64,000 nucleotides of DNA from Prorocentrum cordatum (GCA_963575745.1 CAUYUJ010016059.1:912849-976848); one strand, 5' to 3'. Positions 46,767-56,880 are shown, counted from the first letter of the stretch. Numbers and translations: made by a program. Notes: generated by a model from the letters alone, not told the origin.

Positions 46767-48730
46767 CAGGTGGTCGCTCTGCTCGACTTCCTCGCTCGGG
46801 GCGGGGCTGGCGTTCCGCGGCAGCTGGCAGGCGGGCCCCGTGGCGTGGACGGCGTGTCGCGAGGGGACGGGCCCGGTGCTGCCTGCCCACGGTGGCTCTC
46901 AAGCCCTCGAACTCCGTCTGCTGGGGGGGCTGCTGCGGCAGGGGCGCCCGGCTCACGCGCCCGCGGGCTGCGGCTGCGGACCGCCCGACGCCTCAAGCCG
47001 GAGAAAAGCCCGCGGTTCTGGGTTGTAGCAGTGGCCTGCGCTGCTCTGCCCGCCTCTCCGCCCAGGTGAGAGAGACAAAATGGTGCGCCCTCAGCGTTGC
47101 CGACCGCCTGGCGGTAGCAGGTCACCTGCGAGCACTTGTCGCGATACCGAGAGGCCCGGTAGACCTGCGAATGATGAGCGCAAAGATGGGCGAAGGAATT
47201 CCTCCCGTCGCTGGGTGGCGGGAGATCCGAGGCTTGTCCGTCTTCCAGGAGCAGGGTGGTTGGCTCGGCCTCTGCGGCGCCGCGGCAACCGTCCGGGGCC
47301 AAGGGGCGGGCACCTCCACGAAGTACAATGCCCACCCGAACTGCCTCACATGGCTTGTCCTCGGCCTCCACCTCTGACTCAGACTCCTGATCGAGGACCT
47401 CTGCGACACTTCCTGCAACGCCTGGCTCCGCAGCGCCTGTCTTGCGACGGCGGCGTCGCCGGCAGCAGAAAGAGCAGCCACAGGACAAGATGCAATACGT
47501 GAACACAATGATCCTCCATGTGCCGCGCCCCAGATCGGTAGAGGCTCGCCAGAGTAGGAAGATGCCGCGGCAAGAGGTGAACTTGGCATGGGAGCCGATG
47601 TCCACGATCGCCTCGGAGTCCAGCGCGGCGTACTCTTTGCAATGGATTTCCCCCGGCTGATCCCGACAAGTCATGTTGCGGCACAGGTGGATCGAGCGGC
47701 CCTCGAGCATCTCCAGCTTCTGGCGGAGTGCGCGTGAACTGGCCCCTTTCACGCTCAGGTAATCCACCCAGGGGCCCGTCCGGTCGATCCGCTTGGGCTC
47801 CGCAAGGTCGATCTTCACGCGGGCGACATGGTCGTCAATCTTGACCAACACGTCGTTGGGCCTCCTCCCTGTCCCACGACCCTTGACCTTCTTGCTGTAG
47901 TATTCGGTGGTCGTAGCGGGTCCGGTCTCTGGCCCCGTCCAGCGGATCTGGGTAAGGGCCGGCGGGGCCGGCGGCAGGTACCTTTCGGCAGCTGCATCGC
48001 CAGGCTCTCGCCGGCGGCACTTGAAGCACCGCGCCAGAAGACCGATCAGCCAGAGGGCGGCGGCGCATGGGGCCAACAGCGTCCGACAAATGTGGGTGAG
48101 GAAAGCGAGCACCGCGAGGAAGGCCAGGAAGATGAACGTCCACGCCACGACGGGCCAGGCAGCTCCGAAGACCGTCAAGCCCAACTTCTCGAGGGCGTAG
48201 AAGGACCAGCCGCCGTCCTTGGTCAGCCGGCCCGTCTCGGCGTGGGTCGAGAAGGCGCTCCCGAGGCGGTCCAGCTTCTCGTGCGCGCCCCCGCCCATGC
48301 CGCTCAGGCGCCAGGCCCAGGTGCCTTCGCCCAGAGGCCTCCATCCCAGCGCCCAAACGCCCCAGCCGCCAATCCATGACTCCCCGTCACGAAGGCCGCC
48401 AGTGGCGTTGCTGCTGTTGTCGACTCCTCCGGCGGCGTGGGTGGGAGGCGGGGGAGGCGCTCCCGGCGGCCCGCTGTCGGGCGGCGCCTGGGTGCTGCCT
48501 GCAGCCTCACCTCCCTCCTCGAACTCGTCGGTCCCCGCGCCGTACTCGGAGTCATCGTAGTACGGCACGGTGCGCCCGGGCAGGGCCTCGCGGGCCTCGG
48601 CCAGGCTGGACCACCCGGCACGGGCCGCAGCGGTGCTGAGCGGCCCGCGCCAGTCGTAGGCGGTCGCGCCGGCGGCCAGCGCGACCAGCCCGCGTGTGGG
48701 GCCCGCCGGCGCCAGGCGCCAGGCGGCCAT
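46667..48730 (-). CDS. Ngaro-like element: membrane-spanning ORF with zinc-finger-like motif
   Basis: First ORF after repeat A1; the frame is open from 48895 but the first ATG is at 48730, giving about 687 residues. Two hydrophobic regions are seen: a long one around 48180-48030 (VFGAAWPVVAWTFIFLAFLA, then LLAPCAAALWLIGLLARCF) and a shorter one near 47510 (IIVFTYCILSCGCSFCC) followed by six Arg. A Cys/His cluster KCSQVTCYRQAVGNAEG with FCLSHL (about 47120-47060) resembles WRKY19-type zinc fingers. A membrane protein at the 5' end of a Ngaro-type element is unusual. It could be an envelope-like acquisition or a captured host gene. Confidence 0.5.
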   Translation of the reverse strand: MAAWRLAPAGPTRGLVALAAGATAYDWRGPLSTAAARAGWSSLAEAREALPGRTVPYYDDSEYGAGTDEFEEGGEAAGSTQAPPDSGPPGAPPPPPTHAAGGVDNSSNATGGLRDGESWIGGWGVWALGWRPLGEGTWAWRLSGMGGGAHEKLDRLGSAFSTHAETGRLTKDGGWSFYALEKLGLTVFGAAWPVVAWTFIFLAFLAVLAFLTHICRTLLAPCAAALWLIGLLARCFKCRRREPGDAAAERYLPPAPPALTQIRWTGPETGPATTTEYYSKKVKGRGTGRRPNDVLVKIDDHVARVKIDLAEPKRIDRTGPWVDYLSVKGASSRALRQKLEMLEGRSIHLCRNMTCRDQPGEIHCKEYAALDSEAIVDIGSHAKFTSCRGIFLLWRASTDLGRGTWRIIVFTYCILSCGCSFCCRRRRRRKTGAAEPGVAGSVAEVLDQESESEVEAEDKPCEAVRVGIVLRGGARPLAPDGCRGAAEAEPTTLLLEDGQASDLPPPSDGRNSFAHLCAHHSQVYRASRYRDKCSQVTCYRQAVGNAEGAPFCLSHLGGEAGRAAQATATTQNRGLFSGLRRRAVRSRSPRAREPGAPAAAAPPADGVRGLESHRGQAAPGPSPRDTPSTPRGPPASCRGTPAPPRARKSSRATTWCYEFGRSGQPARSGSCSWASQGPGKDRWGTAA

Positions 48731-48787
48731 CGCACGCGCGCTTCCGGGCGCTCGAGGGGCGCCCAGACCTCCTGAGGTCGGCTCCAG

Positions 48788-48898
48788 GGCTTTGAGCCCC
48801 GAAGGCTTGAGCGGGAGAGAGGGAGAGAGAGGAGCAAGCAGAGGCAAGGGCAGGGAGAAAGAGGAACCCAACCGACTGGGGAGGGCGGGGTCCAACCG
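48788..48898 (-). repeat. A1 terminal repeat of the Ngaro-like element
   Basis: Matches 33661-33774 almost exactly (ggctttgagccccgaaggct ... gggtccaaccg), with a few small indels. It marks the 5' (minus-strand) end of the element. The LINE resumes directly to the right. Confidence 0.85.
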
Positions 48899-50325
48899 TT
48901 TAGGACAAACAACTAATGTTTCGCGTCACCCGTCGAGGACCGTAGGCTGTGGCCTCAACTATCGCGTTTTATCTCCAACGTTGGCACTGTCCCTGCAGGT
49001 GACCAGCTGCAAAGTATGATTGAGGAGGGGTGGATGATCAATGAGTTCGCCCGGGGTCTTCTTATTCGTAACCGGGTTCATAGTATGCCAGGGGAGGATG
49101 GTATTCCGTACTCGGCCTGGCGATGTGGCGCTGCCACTGTCGTCTTGTATGATTGCTATTGTGAGGTTTTTCGAAATCCGCATGGTAGGATCCCAGAAGA
49201 CATGAATCGCAGCATCCTTGTCTTCCCTCACCAAAAGGATCCAAGACTTTGAAGTTGGCGAAGCGGTTTTTCGTGGTCCTGAGTCTACTCGGCCCTTGAG
49301 CATGGCCAACAGTGACGCGAAAATTCATTCGGCAGGAATGGCTAGGGTTCTCACCAACAAGATTGCATTGAAAGGCATCCTGCGGGCTCCTCAGGAATGT
49401 TTCAGTGGTCGGGACATGAAGGTGAACATACTTGAAGCCGAGCAGTTCTGGCTCGAAAAGCACTTGCGCGACCAGTACACACCTGGCCTGGTGATGACTG
49501 GTTTAGAATATGCCTTTCCTTCGATTGCCATGTCGTGGGTACTACATGTTCTTCGGTCCATGGGGATCCCCGACACGATCGTAGCGTTCTTCGTAAAGCT
49601 TTGCTCTGATAATACTGGCGTGGTCACGCTCTCGGGGCGACGCTTTGGAGAACTTGCCGTTGGAAGAGCAGTTCGTCAGGGGGATCCTTGCTCTATGTTT
49701 TTGCTTGTTTTGGCCATTGAGCCCTTCCTTACCTGGGTCCAGTGGAAATTGCCTGATCAAATTGAACTTTCTCTGGCATTTGCTGACGACTTGTGTTTTG
49801 GGATACGGTGCCTGCTGGACGGCGTGAGGCCTCTGTTCGATTGTTTATGTTGTCTGCAGGGGGCCATTGGCCTCGCGCTGAACTTTCGCAAATGCCAGAT
49901 ACTTCTTGTTTATGCGATATTGCATGATCGGTTGCAGGATCTTCTTGAGGAGATGGGTCACCCGTTTCCGCACCTTGTGATTGCAGTGCGGCTGAAGTAC
50001 CTGGGTATTTGGATTGGCGAGACGGCGGACGAATGGGCGTGGAGGGAATGCATCACGAAACTGATGAAACGTAGCAGAAATAATGTTTTGGAAGGGCTCA
50101 GGATTATGAGGGTGCATCAGTTACATTGATTCGCGGCATTGAAGTCTCAAGAACGGCATTATGGCACGATTCCGGACCTCCAAGACACAACAATCAAACA
50201 GATCCGTGGCGCTGTGGCGTTGGAATCCCGAGAACAATGCTTTGGCATGCTTCAGGTTCTCCAAACGGCTGTCTTCCAAGGAGGCATTTCCCCCAATGGA
50301 AATGAACTGTTGTAGGGCCTATGAA
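48899..50325 (+). pseudogene. LINE-1 copy (interrupted): reverse transcriptase half
   Basis: The plus-strand LINE resumes after the inserted element. Motifs in order: PGEDGIPYSAWR (about 49090), ESTRPLSMANSDAK (49270-49310), RQGDPCSMFLLVLAIEPFL (about 49675) and SLAFADDLCFG (about 49775, the catalytic FADD box). A frame change near 49215-49255 separates the first block from the rest. The usual motif A Asp (FDIKAAFPS in the other LINE) reads MTGLEYAFPS, so the first catalytic Asp is lost. Open sequence stops at 50129 and, in another frame, at about 50314. No C-terminal zinc cluster is seen, so this copy is dead. Confidence 0.7.
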
Positions 50326-50329
50326 GTGG

Positions 50330-50680
50330 GAGCTTGGAGGGAGGGTTTATTCCAACATCGTTGATGACTCTTGGGTTTACACTGGTCCTCCTCATCCTCC
50401 TCCTCCTCATCCTCCTCCTCCTCCTCCTCCTCCCCCGCCCTCCTCCTCCCTCGCCCTCCCGCTCCTCCGCAAGGACCCTCCCGAGACAACCAAAAAAAAC
50501 CATTCAAACGGCCGAGAGGTGCCCAAGACGGCCCAGTACGGGACCAAAGCGGCACACGATGACCAAAGGGGGCCCCAAGAGAGCCCCCACACGGCCCCAC
50601 AGGAGCCCAGGGCAGCCCAGAGACGGCCCAGGCAAGCCGCCGAGTTGGAGCCCCTCGAGGAATAGAGACGATAGGTGCCA
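50330..50680. repeat. (CTC)n tract plus GGCCCCAAGAGAGCCC-style repeat
   Basis: A cctcctcctcat run (50385-50460) is followed by gcccaagacggcccag-type units up to about 50665, the same pairing as at 28435-28950. Confidence 0.6.
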
Positions 50681-50684
50681 CATG

Positions 50685-51224
50685 TTATAGCTTCCAGGGC
50701 GTTGTCACACAGAGTGCTGCGCTGGCACGGTGGTGAAACTTGCCGCAGGCAGATGGATAGTTGAACGTGGTTCCAAGCACGACGTGCTGGTCGCTGGCAC
50801 CCAAGCCCCAAAGCACGAGCGTCTGAAACGCATCCTCAAGCATCGCCAATGAAGAGGACGTGAGGTGCTGCCAGCTGTCCGTGACATCGCCCAGTACACT
50901 CTCGAGGGTCGTGATGCCGAACAAGCTCGCTGGGTGGAGAGATATGACAGCCTGACCGTGACTCGAAGCTTCCAAGAGTAAGCCCCCTGATTCTGATGGC
51001 AAGCCCTCCAGGCTGCCCACCAGCTTCAGCAATTCCTCCGCGGCAGCAGACTCCTGTTTAGTCACCAGATCGTCCACCATGTGCTGGAGGCTCGGCAAAG
51101 GGTTGCTCCCTAGCGCTGTGCCCTCCGTGCAGAAGGCCTTCCACTGATGTGACGTCTGACCACTAGGCTTCCTGCTGATGTACTGGTACAGAACCTCGGA
51201 ATCCGCGACCGTGCCTCCGGGCAT
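50685..51224 (-). CDS. Last exon of the thrombospondin-repeat gene (function unknown)
   Basis: A minus-strand frame ending at 50685 gives up to 180 residues of well-mixed sequence, such as SLQHMVDDLVTKQESAAAEE and AMLEDAFQTLVLWGLGASDQ. It looks like genuine coding sequence, but I recognise no domain. It lies downstream of, and on the same strand as, the TSP1 exon (separated by about 150 bp with a frame change, probably an intron), so I take it as the C-terminal exon of that gene. A separate gene is possible. Confidence 0.45.
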   Translation of the reverse strand: MPGGTVADSEVLYQYISRKPSGQTSHQWKAFCTEGTALGSNPLPSLQHMVDDLVTKQESAAAEELLKLVGSLEGLPSESGGLLLEASSHGQAVISLHPASLFGITTLESVLGDVTDSWQHLTSSSLAMLEDAFQTLVLWGLGASDQHVVLGTTFNYPSACGKFHHRASAALCVTTPWKL

Positions 51225-51329
51225 GGAGCGGGCGTGTTCTCAGGTGCTTGCCTGATCCCTGGAGCCCTTGTCCCCAGTTCTGAAAAGTTTTTGAGGGGCC
51301 CGGACCCAAAATTTCGAAATTTGGCGGAG

Positions 51330-51860
51330 CGTGGCGAATTCCCCCCTCTTGGCGCGTGACCCCTGGGCTACCCCGCATCGTGTCGCCGAAGGCCATTCGA
51401 TACTTACTCCAGCAGGCCTCAGGTGTACAACCGCTCACACTGTAAGAGAACAGGAACGCCTCCTCCGACCCAAGCCCCGCCTGCCAGCACGCGCAGGACC
51501 CGCCCTCCTCGTGCGCGATGACAGTGAAGCCCTGACTGCCACTGGAGCTCCCACAGCTCACTGGGAAGGTCGACGTGAATGTGCACTTCTGGGTCGCGCA
51601 ATTCTGTGTCTCCGAAGTTCCACCTGAGCACTGACTGCCACCCCATGCCGCATGAACTTGAATGCTGCGCGTGCGGGATTTGGTACCTGCGCCACACACG
51701 CTGCACTGCGGATTCGATGAGCTCCAAGCGCCCCAGCTTCCCCACTGGCAATGAATCGGCGGCGGTGTCGGTGCTGGTGTCGGTGCTGGTGTCGGAGCCG
51801 GAGTTGCCCGCCGGCGTGGCCACCACCCATACCCACCTGCGCGTGCGCACGAACATATTT
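51330..51860 (-). CDS. Exon with a thrombospondin type-1 repeat
   Basis: The frame reads WWPRRRATPAP with a (TPAP)3 linker encoded by a 12-bp repeat (51762-51800). A thrombospondin type-1 module follows: CQWGSWGAWSSSNPQCSVCG, KSRTRSIQ, and a CSGGTSETQNC segment ending QKC, with the expected W-x2-W and six Cys. A further Cys-rich part (CACWQAG, CTPEACWSKYRMAFG) comes next. TSP1 modules are extracellular adhesion domains with C/O-mannosyl/fucosyl sites. The frame differs from the signal-peptide exon at 51861-52559, so a short intron or frameshift near 51870-51900 is implied. Confidence 0.6.
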
Positions 51861-52559
51861 TCATACCGCTACTCTCTGGACCTCTCCAAGTGTTCGTTCT
51901 GACGGAGAGATCTCGGGGCGAATCCAGCCGTGGCGATGAAGGACGGCTAGCGGAATTCCTATCATGTCCTCCCCCGAGCCTGAATCCGCCCTCCGGCGCC
52001 CCCACCACATCGAGTCTGCCGAGTCATGCGCTCGGAACTCCTGGCCCTCATCGAGCTCACCGCCCTCCACCGCATGCCGCCTCATCATCGCCAGTGATCC
52101 CGCGCGGTGGGCCGCCAGATGCACACGGCCCGCCCCGTGCTGCGCCGCGGGCTGCGAGAGCCTCTCTGGATCGGCCTCGCCGTCGTCCGCCAGCTCGTCG
52201 TCCTCGCTCACGTCCGTCTCGATCAGCCCCCCGTGCGGGTTGACGACCACGCGCTGACCCGTGCCTTGCCCCACGGTTGCATTCGCCATGGGCAGCCACT
52301 CTGGGCCCTCCCCGTCCACGTCCGTGTCGAGCATACCCTGCGAGTCGACGGTCACACGCTGGGTCGTGCCCCGCCCTGCGTTTGCGTCCGATTGGGACAG
52401 CCCCTGCAAGAACGCGAGAACTGCACTCGCGTTCCGCCCCCCGCCAACACCGCCCGCATCCACCCAGGTCTCCTCCTGCGTGCCCGCTCGCGCCGTCATA
52501 GATGCCATGAAAGACATCACCGCGACCATCGCAAGCTGCCCCATCTTCCTTCTAGCCAC
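51861..52559 (-). CDS. First exon of secreted TSP1 protein (signal peptide)
   Basis: The ATG at 52559 opens a 232-residue frame. The start MARRKMGQLAMVAVMSFMAS plus MTARAG looks like a cleaved signal peptide with cleavage after the Ala-Arg-Ala-Gly region. The rest is Gly/Asp/Glu-rich and contains two similar segments (TTQRVTVDSQGMLDTDVDGE and GQRVVVNPHGGLIETDVSED), an internal ~40-residue duplication. It precedes the TSP1 exon on the same strand. No enzymatic domain is seen. Confidence 0.55.
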   Translation of the reverse strand: MARRKMGQLAMVAVMSFMASMTARAGTQEETWVDAGGVGGGRNASAVLAFLQGLSQSDANAGRGTTQRVTVDSQGMLDTDVDGEGPEWLPMANATVGQGTGQRVVVNPHGGLIETDVSEDDELADDGEADPERLSQPAAQHGAGRVHLAAHRAGSLAMMRRHAVEGGELDEGQEFRAHDSADSMWWGRRRADSGSGEDMIGIPLAVLHRHGWIRPEISPSERTLGEVQRVAV

Positions 52560-52940
52560 GTGGTAGCGTGGCAGGGGGTCAGAATTATATCAACTGCCCA
52601 AATGCCAGACTGGATTGCACAAACAACGGAATAGTGGTCTTGGGCCAACAGGGTACGGAAGCTCCACGACGACAGCCGATGTCACAGCGGCACTCCATGA
52701 GCCCCTGGGGAAAAACATAACAGGTCTGTCAACATGACAATGCAACCCCATGGAATCGACTAATGATGAGAGTGAGGGGGCCGAACGGTCTTACACCATC
52801 CCTCGGCCCGTAGGTGAAAAGGGATTCCGTGCCCCAGGCTATGCTTGATTGGTGTTGGACTCTTATTCCTCCCTGACAGAACTCTTGCTGGGATCCTCGC
52901 GATACAATTGTAAATCGCAATTTTGCTCGAGACTTCCTCG
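52560..52940. other. No gene recognised
   Basis: Upstream region of the TSP1 gene; no motif-bearing frame and no clear promoter signal (dinoflagellates lack standard TATA boxes). Confidence 0.4.
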
Positions 52941-52944
52941 CGAT

Positions 52945-53190
52945 TCATGCAGGAGTGACGCTGCAACGACCCGCCCGCTCGACCCGGCCGTCTGGGCCCG
53001 CCCGCCCGACTCGCCCGTCAGGATCCGCCCAGCCAACCCGCCCGTCTGAATTTGCCGCTTGTGCTCTTGCTCCTAGCCCCCCTCCGGATCATCTCTCTCG
53101 TGCTCCGTCAATCCCCCTCCCCCTTTTCCCGTCCCTCCTGCCTCCCCTTCCCTGTTCTAGGGGCTGCGCCAATCACACGTGGCAGGTAAG
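52945..53190 (+). repeat. Dispersed repeat R1, copy 1
   Basis: Begins atgcaggagtgacgctgcaa, continues cgacccgcccgctcgacccg and ends near ggcaggtaaggccc. It matches 57290-57520 in order over about 230 bp with many substitutions. Both copies are followed by GTTGTT-rich sequence some distance downstream. Confidence 0.7.
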
Positions 53191-53284
53191 GCCCAAAGGG
53201 GGGTACAAGCGGAGGAGACAGGGCGGGTATCGAGGGCTCGGGATGTACATGTTGAGTGGCACACAAGGAGGTAAGAGCGAAGAG

Positions 53285-53400
53285 TCTTAAACTGAGTGTT
53301 GTTGTTGGTGATGTAAGTATTGTTGTTGGTGCTGTTGATGGTAAGATTAATGTTGTTGCTAGTTGCGTTGTTGCTGCTGTTTTTCCCCAAACAGCTTGCT
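53285..53400 (+). repeat. GTT/GTTGGTG trinucleotide-rich tract
   Basis: Imperfect gttgttgttggtg units. A comparable GTT run lies at 55840-55915. Confidence 0.75.
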
Positions 53401-53479
53401 GAACGGGGTTTTGTTGTAATAAAAGCGAACTCTGGCCGAGGGAATTCAAAGCAGAGACGTCCTCAACAAAATTTGGTAG

Positions 53480-54440
53480 TCCGGGCCGTTTCGCCTAAGA
53501 CATCCTCGCAACTCTCGTTTATGAGCTGTCCCGGATTGGGCGTTTCGCGTGAGACATCCTCAAAACTCTGAGTTCGCAGACGCCGTGCAAGAGGTGGTCC
53601 GGCCCGTTTCGCCTGAGACTTCCTCGAATCTCTGAGCTCCCAGACGCCGCGCGAGGTGGTCCGGCCCGTTTCGCCTGAGACATCCTCCAAACTCTGAGCT
53701 CCCAAATGCCGCGCGAGAGGTGGTCCGGCCCGTCTCGCCTGAGACATCCTCCAAACTCTGAGCTCTGAGATGCCGTGCGCGAGGTGGTCCGGCGCGTTAT
53801 GCCTGAGACATTCTCGCAACTCTGAACTCGGAAATGCCGCGCAAGAGGTGGTCCAGCCCATTTCGCCTGAGACATCCTCGAAACTCTAGGCTCCGAGATG
53901 CCGCGCAAGAGGTTGTCCGGCCCATTTTGCCTAAGACATCCTCGCAACTCTGCGCTCTCTGATGCCGCGCGAGAGGTGGTCCGGCCCGTTTCGCTAGAGA
54001 CATCCTCCAAACTCTGAGCCCCGAGATGTCGTCCAAGAGGTGGTCCGGCCTGTTTCACTTGAGACATCCTCGCACTTTTGCATTCCGAGATGCCGCGCGA
54101 GAGGTGGTCCAGAACGTTTCGTTTGAGACGTCCTCGAAACTCTGAGCTCTGAGATGCCGCGCGCGAGGTGGCCTGGCCCGATTCGCTTGAGACATCCTCG
54201 AAACTCTAAGCTCTGAGCTGCCGCGCTCGAGGTGGTCCAGCCCATGTCGCCTGAGACATCCTCGCAACTCTGACCTCGGAGATGCCGCGCGCGACGTGGT
54301 CCAGCCCGTTTCGCCTGAAACATCCTTGCAAATCTGAGCTGAGATGCCCTGCGCGAGGTGGTCCGGCCCGTCTCGCCTGAGACATCCTCGCAACTCTGAG
54401 CTCCCAGATGCTGCGCAAGAGGTGGTCCAGCCTTGGGGCC
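53480..54440 (+). repeat. ~62-bp tandem repeat, about 15 units
   Basis: The unit contains cgtttcgcctgagacatcct, cgcaactctgagctc and gagatgccgcgcgagaggtg blocks. Spacing is 61-62 bp with moderate divergence. The same unit recurs at 54790-55110 and 55500-55680. The minus strand gives repetitive Arg/Gly/Ser/Ala-rich frames, which are not called as genes. Confidence 0.85.
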
Positions 54441-55560
54441 CAGAAGACCACATGTTACAGATCCCCCCTGGGACCCTGGAAGCCCCAGGAGGCCCCAGAG
54501 AGCCTCAGGAGGCCACAGGACGCCCAGGACAGGCCCCAGGGGTCCCCAGGAGATTCGCAGGGGGCTCCCAGGAGGCCCCAGGAGGCCCCCTATCAGAACG
54601 TGTCAAGTTAGTACACATCCGGTGTCGACTCGTTGATATTTCCTGCTCTTGTGGCCCCCCTCATTTTGGGGGGGCCCGACGGCCACATGTTAGATATCCC
54701 CGCCTGGGAGCCCCAAGAGGCTTCAGGAGGCCCAGGAGGAAACCCCAGGAGGTCCCCAGGAGGCCTCAGGAGGCCCCAGGGGGCCCCCGCAACTCGGAGC
54801 TCTGAGACGCCACGCTCGAGGTGGTCCAGCCCGTTTCGCCTGAGACTTCCTCGCAGCACGTTTCGCCCGAGACATCGTCGCAACTCTGACCTCGGAGATG
54901 CCGCGCGCGAGGTGGTCCAGCCCGTTTCGCCTGAGACATCCTCGCAAATCTGAGCTGAGATGCCCTGCGCGAGGTGGTCCAGCCCGTCTCGCCTGAGACA
55001 TCCTCGCAACTCTGACCTCTGAGATGCCGTGCGCAAGGTGATCCGGCCCGTTTCGCACAAGACATTCTCGCAACTCTGAGCTCCCAGATGCTGCGCAAGA
55101 GGTGGTCCAGCCTTGGGGCCCAGAAGACCACATGTTACAGATCCCCCCTGGGACCCTGGAAGCCCCAGGAGGCCCCAGAGAGCTTCAGGAGGCCACAGGA
55201 CGCCCAGGACAGGCCCCAGGGGTCCCCAGGAGATTCGCAGGGGGCTCCCAGGAGGCCCCAGGAGGCCCCCTATCAGAACGTGTCAAGTTAGTACACATCC
55301 GGTGTCGACTCGTTGATATTTCCTGCTCTTGTGACCCCCCTCATTTTGGGGGGCCCCGACGGCCACATGTTAGATATCCCCGCCTGGGGGCCCCAAGAGG
55401 CTTCAGGAAGCCCCAGGTGGGGTCCAGGAGGCCACATGAGGCCCAGGAGGAAGCCCCAGGAGGTCCCCAGGAAGCCCCAGGAGGCCCCAGGAGGCCCCCG
55501 CAACTCGGAGCTCTGAGACGCCGCGCTCGAGGTGGTCCAGCCCGTTTCGCCTGAGACTTC
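54380..55560 (+). repeat. 680-bp tandem duplication
   Basis: Sequence from about 54405 (ccagatgctgcgcaagaggt) is repeated from about 55085 with only a few changes over roughly 300 bp (for example gagcctcagg versus gagcttcagg). The match then continues with small indels to the gcaactcggagctctgagac blocks at 54786 and 55499. Each copy consists of GGCCCCAGGAGG-style repeat plus 62-bp units. Confidence 0.85.
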
Positions 55561-55680
55561 CTCGCAGCACGTTTCGTCCGAGACATCGTCGCAACTCTGG
55601 GGTTTGAGATGCCGCGCGCGAGGTGGTCCAGCCCGTTACGCTGGAGACATCCTCGCACCTCTGGGCTCCGAGATGCCATT

Positions 55681-56165
55681 CGGGATGAAGAGCAGGTGGA
55701 GGAGGAGGAGGAGGAGAAGAAGACGGCATGTTCTAACATGCCATGCCAGCCCGCACTGGACGGGCACGCAATCGACCTTGGAAACCGCAGTGGGTTTTAA
55801 AACCCTGTTTGGGGATACTGTACTCTGGCTATAATGTTCATTATTGTTGGTGTTGTTGATGCTGTGGTTGTTGTTGTTGTTGTTGTTGTTGTGGTTGCTG
55901 TTGTTGTTGTTGTTGAGCTCGCACTCTTGCAAACACATTCGGGTTGTGTTCCCTCTCCAATTCACCTCGTGTTTTCTAATTGATGCTCCCCTCCCGGGGC
56001 TCGCACCTGATTTTTTCCAAGGAAAATTCTTCGGCCTCAAACTATGCCTCTGGCCCCTGGCTTACAAAAAAAACAACGGCTTCCGCCCGATACCCCGAAT
56101 CGCGCTTCCGCGCGGGATTTCCCCAGTCTATCCAGGGATTGCGCTCTCGCGCGGACTTCTTCGCT
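55681..56165. other. No gene recognised; GGA and GTT runs
   Basis: A GGA run (55697-55712) and a GTT run (55862-55912) sit in otherwise unique sequence. No supported gene. Confidence 0.5.
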
Positions 56166-56285
56166 ATCTATATATATATATATATATACATACATACATA
56201 CATATATGTATATACAACAACATACATACGTACAAATACACATACATACATACGTACATACATACATACATACATACATACGTGT
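56166..56285 (+). repeat. (TA)n and (TACA)n microsatellite
   Basis: TATA followed by repeated tacatacatacg tetranucleotides; it replaces the head of composite copy D immediately downstream. Confidence 0.9.
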
Positions 56286-56289
56286 GTGG

Positions 56290-56880
56290 AAGAGCCGCGA
56301 GCTCCACCGAAAGCCCCAGCGGCCGCGGCCACAATTCGTGACCTCCATAAGCAGGCCCATCACAGGTCACGGTGGCCGCGGCCGCGCTTCGTGACCTTCA
56401 TACGTGCTCCACCGAAGACCCTATTGACCGCGGCCGCATGCGTCGCTCCCACCCAACACAGCGCATCGTGGCCCCATACAAGGCTCCACCGAACGCTCCA
56501 GTGACCGCGGCCGCATGCCCTTCCCCCGCCCAGTCCAACGCTTCGTAGCCGCACAGAAAAGGCTCCGCCGAAGGCCCGCCCCACTGGCCGTGGCCGCGTG
56601 CGTCCCCCCCATCCACTCCAACGCTTCATGGCCGCACAAGGGCTTCCACCGAAGACCCCAATGGTTGCGGCCGCATGCGCCCCACCCGCTTAATTCACCG
56701 ATGCGTGGCCGCATATGGGGGCGTTACCAAAAACCCCAGGGACCGCGGCCGCATGCGTTTCCCCCTATCAATTACGACGCACCACTCACGCGATTCGTGG
56801 CCCCACAGGGAACTCCACCGAAAGCGGTATCCACAACGCGGCCCGCACAACGTCGGGCCCGTAGCCAGGGTAGTTTACAA
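56290..56880 (+). mobile_element. Composite satellite element, copy D (headless, diverged)
   Basis: Five or six diverged ~90-bp units with gctccaccgaa and ccgcggccgcatgcgt blocks (ggccgcggccgc replaces the cgcagcccgc of other copies). They end in the tail ctccaccgaaagcggtatcc ... cgggcccgtagccagg. The head is absent; the array starts at a microsatellite. Confidence 0.65.

Larger units (their letters stand above)
33374..48898 (-). mobile_element. Tyrosine-recombinase retrotransposon, Ngaro/PAT-like, ~15.5 kb
   Basis: On the minus strand the order is repeat A1 (48898-48788), internal ORFs, B1 (34001-33784), A2 (33774-33661), B2 (33591-33374). This is the split direct repeat layout of Ngaro/PAT-type DIRS elements, which replicate through an RT and integrate with a tyrosine recombinase. 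ORFs in order: membrane/zinc ORF, gag-like, CCCH finger, methyltransferase-like region, coiled-coil plus RT, RNase H, second methyltransferase-like region, tyrosine recombinase. The element splits the plus-strand LINE. A and B copies are about 95% alike by eye, so insertion is not ancient. Several frame breaks lie at G/C runs. Confidence 0.75.
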
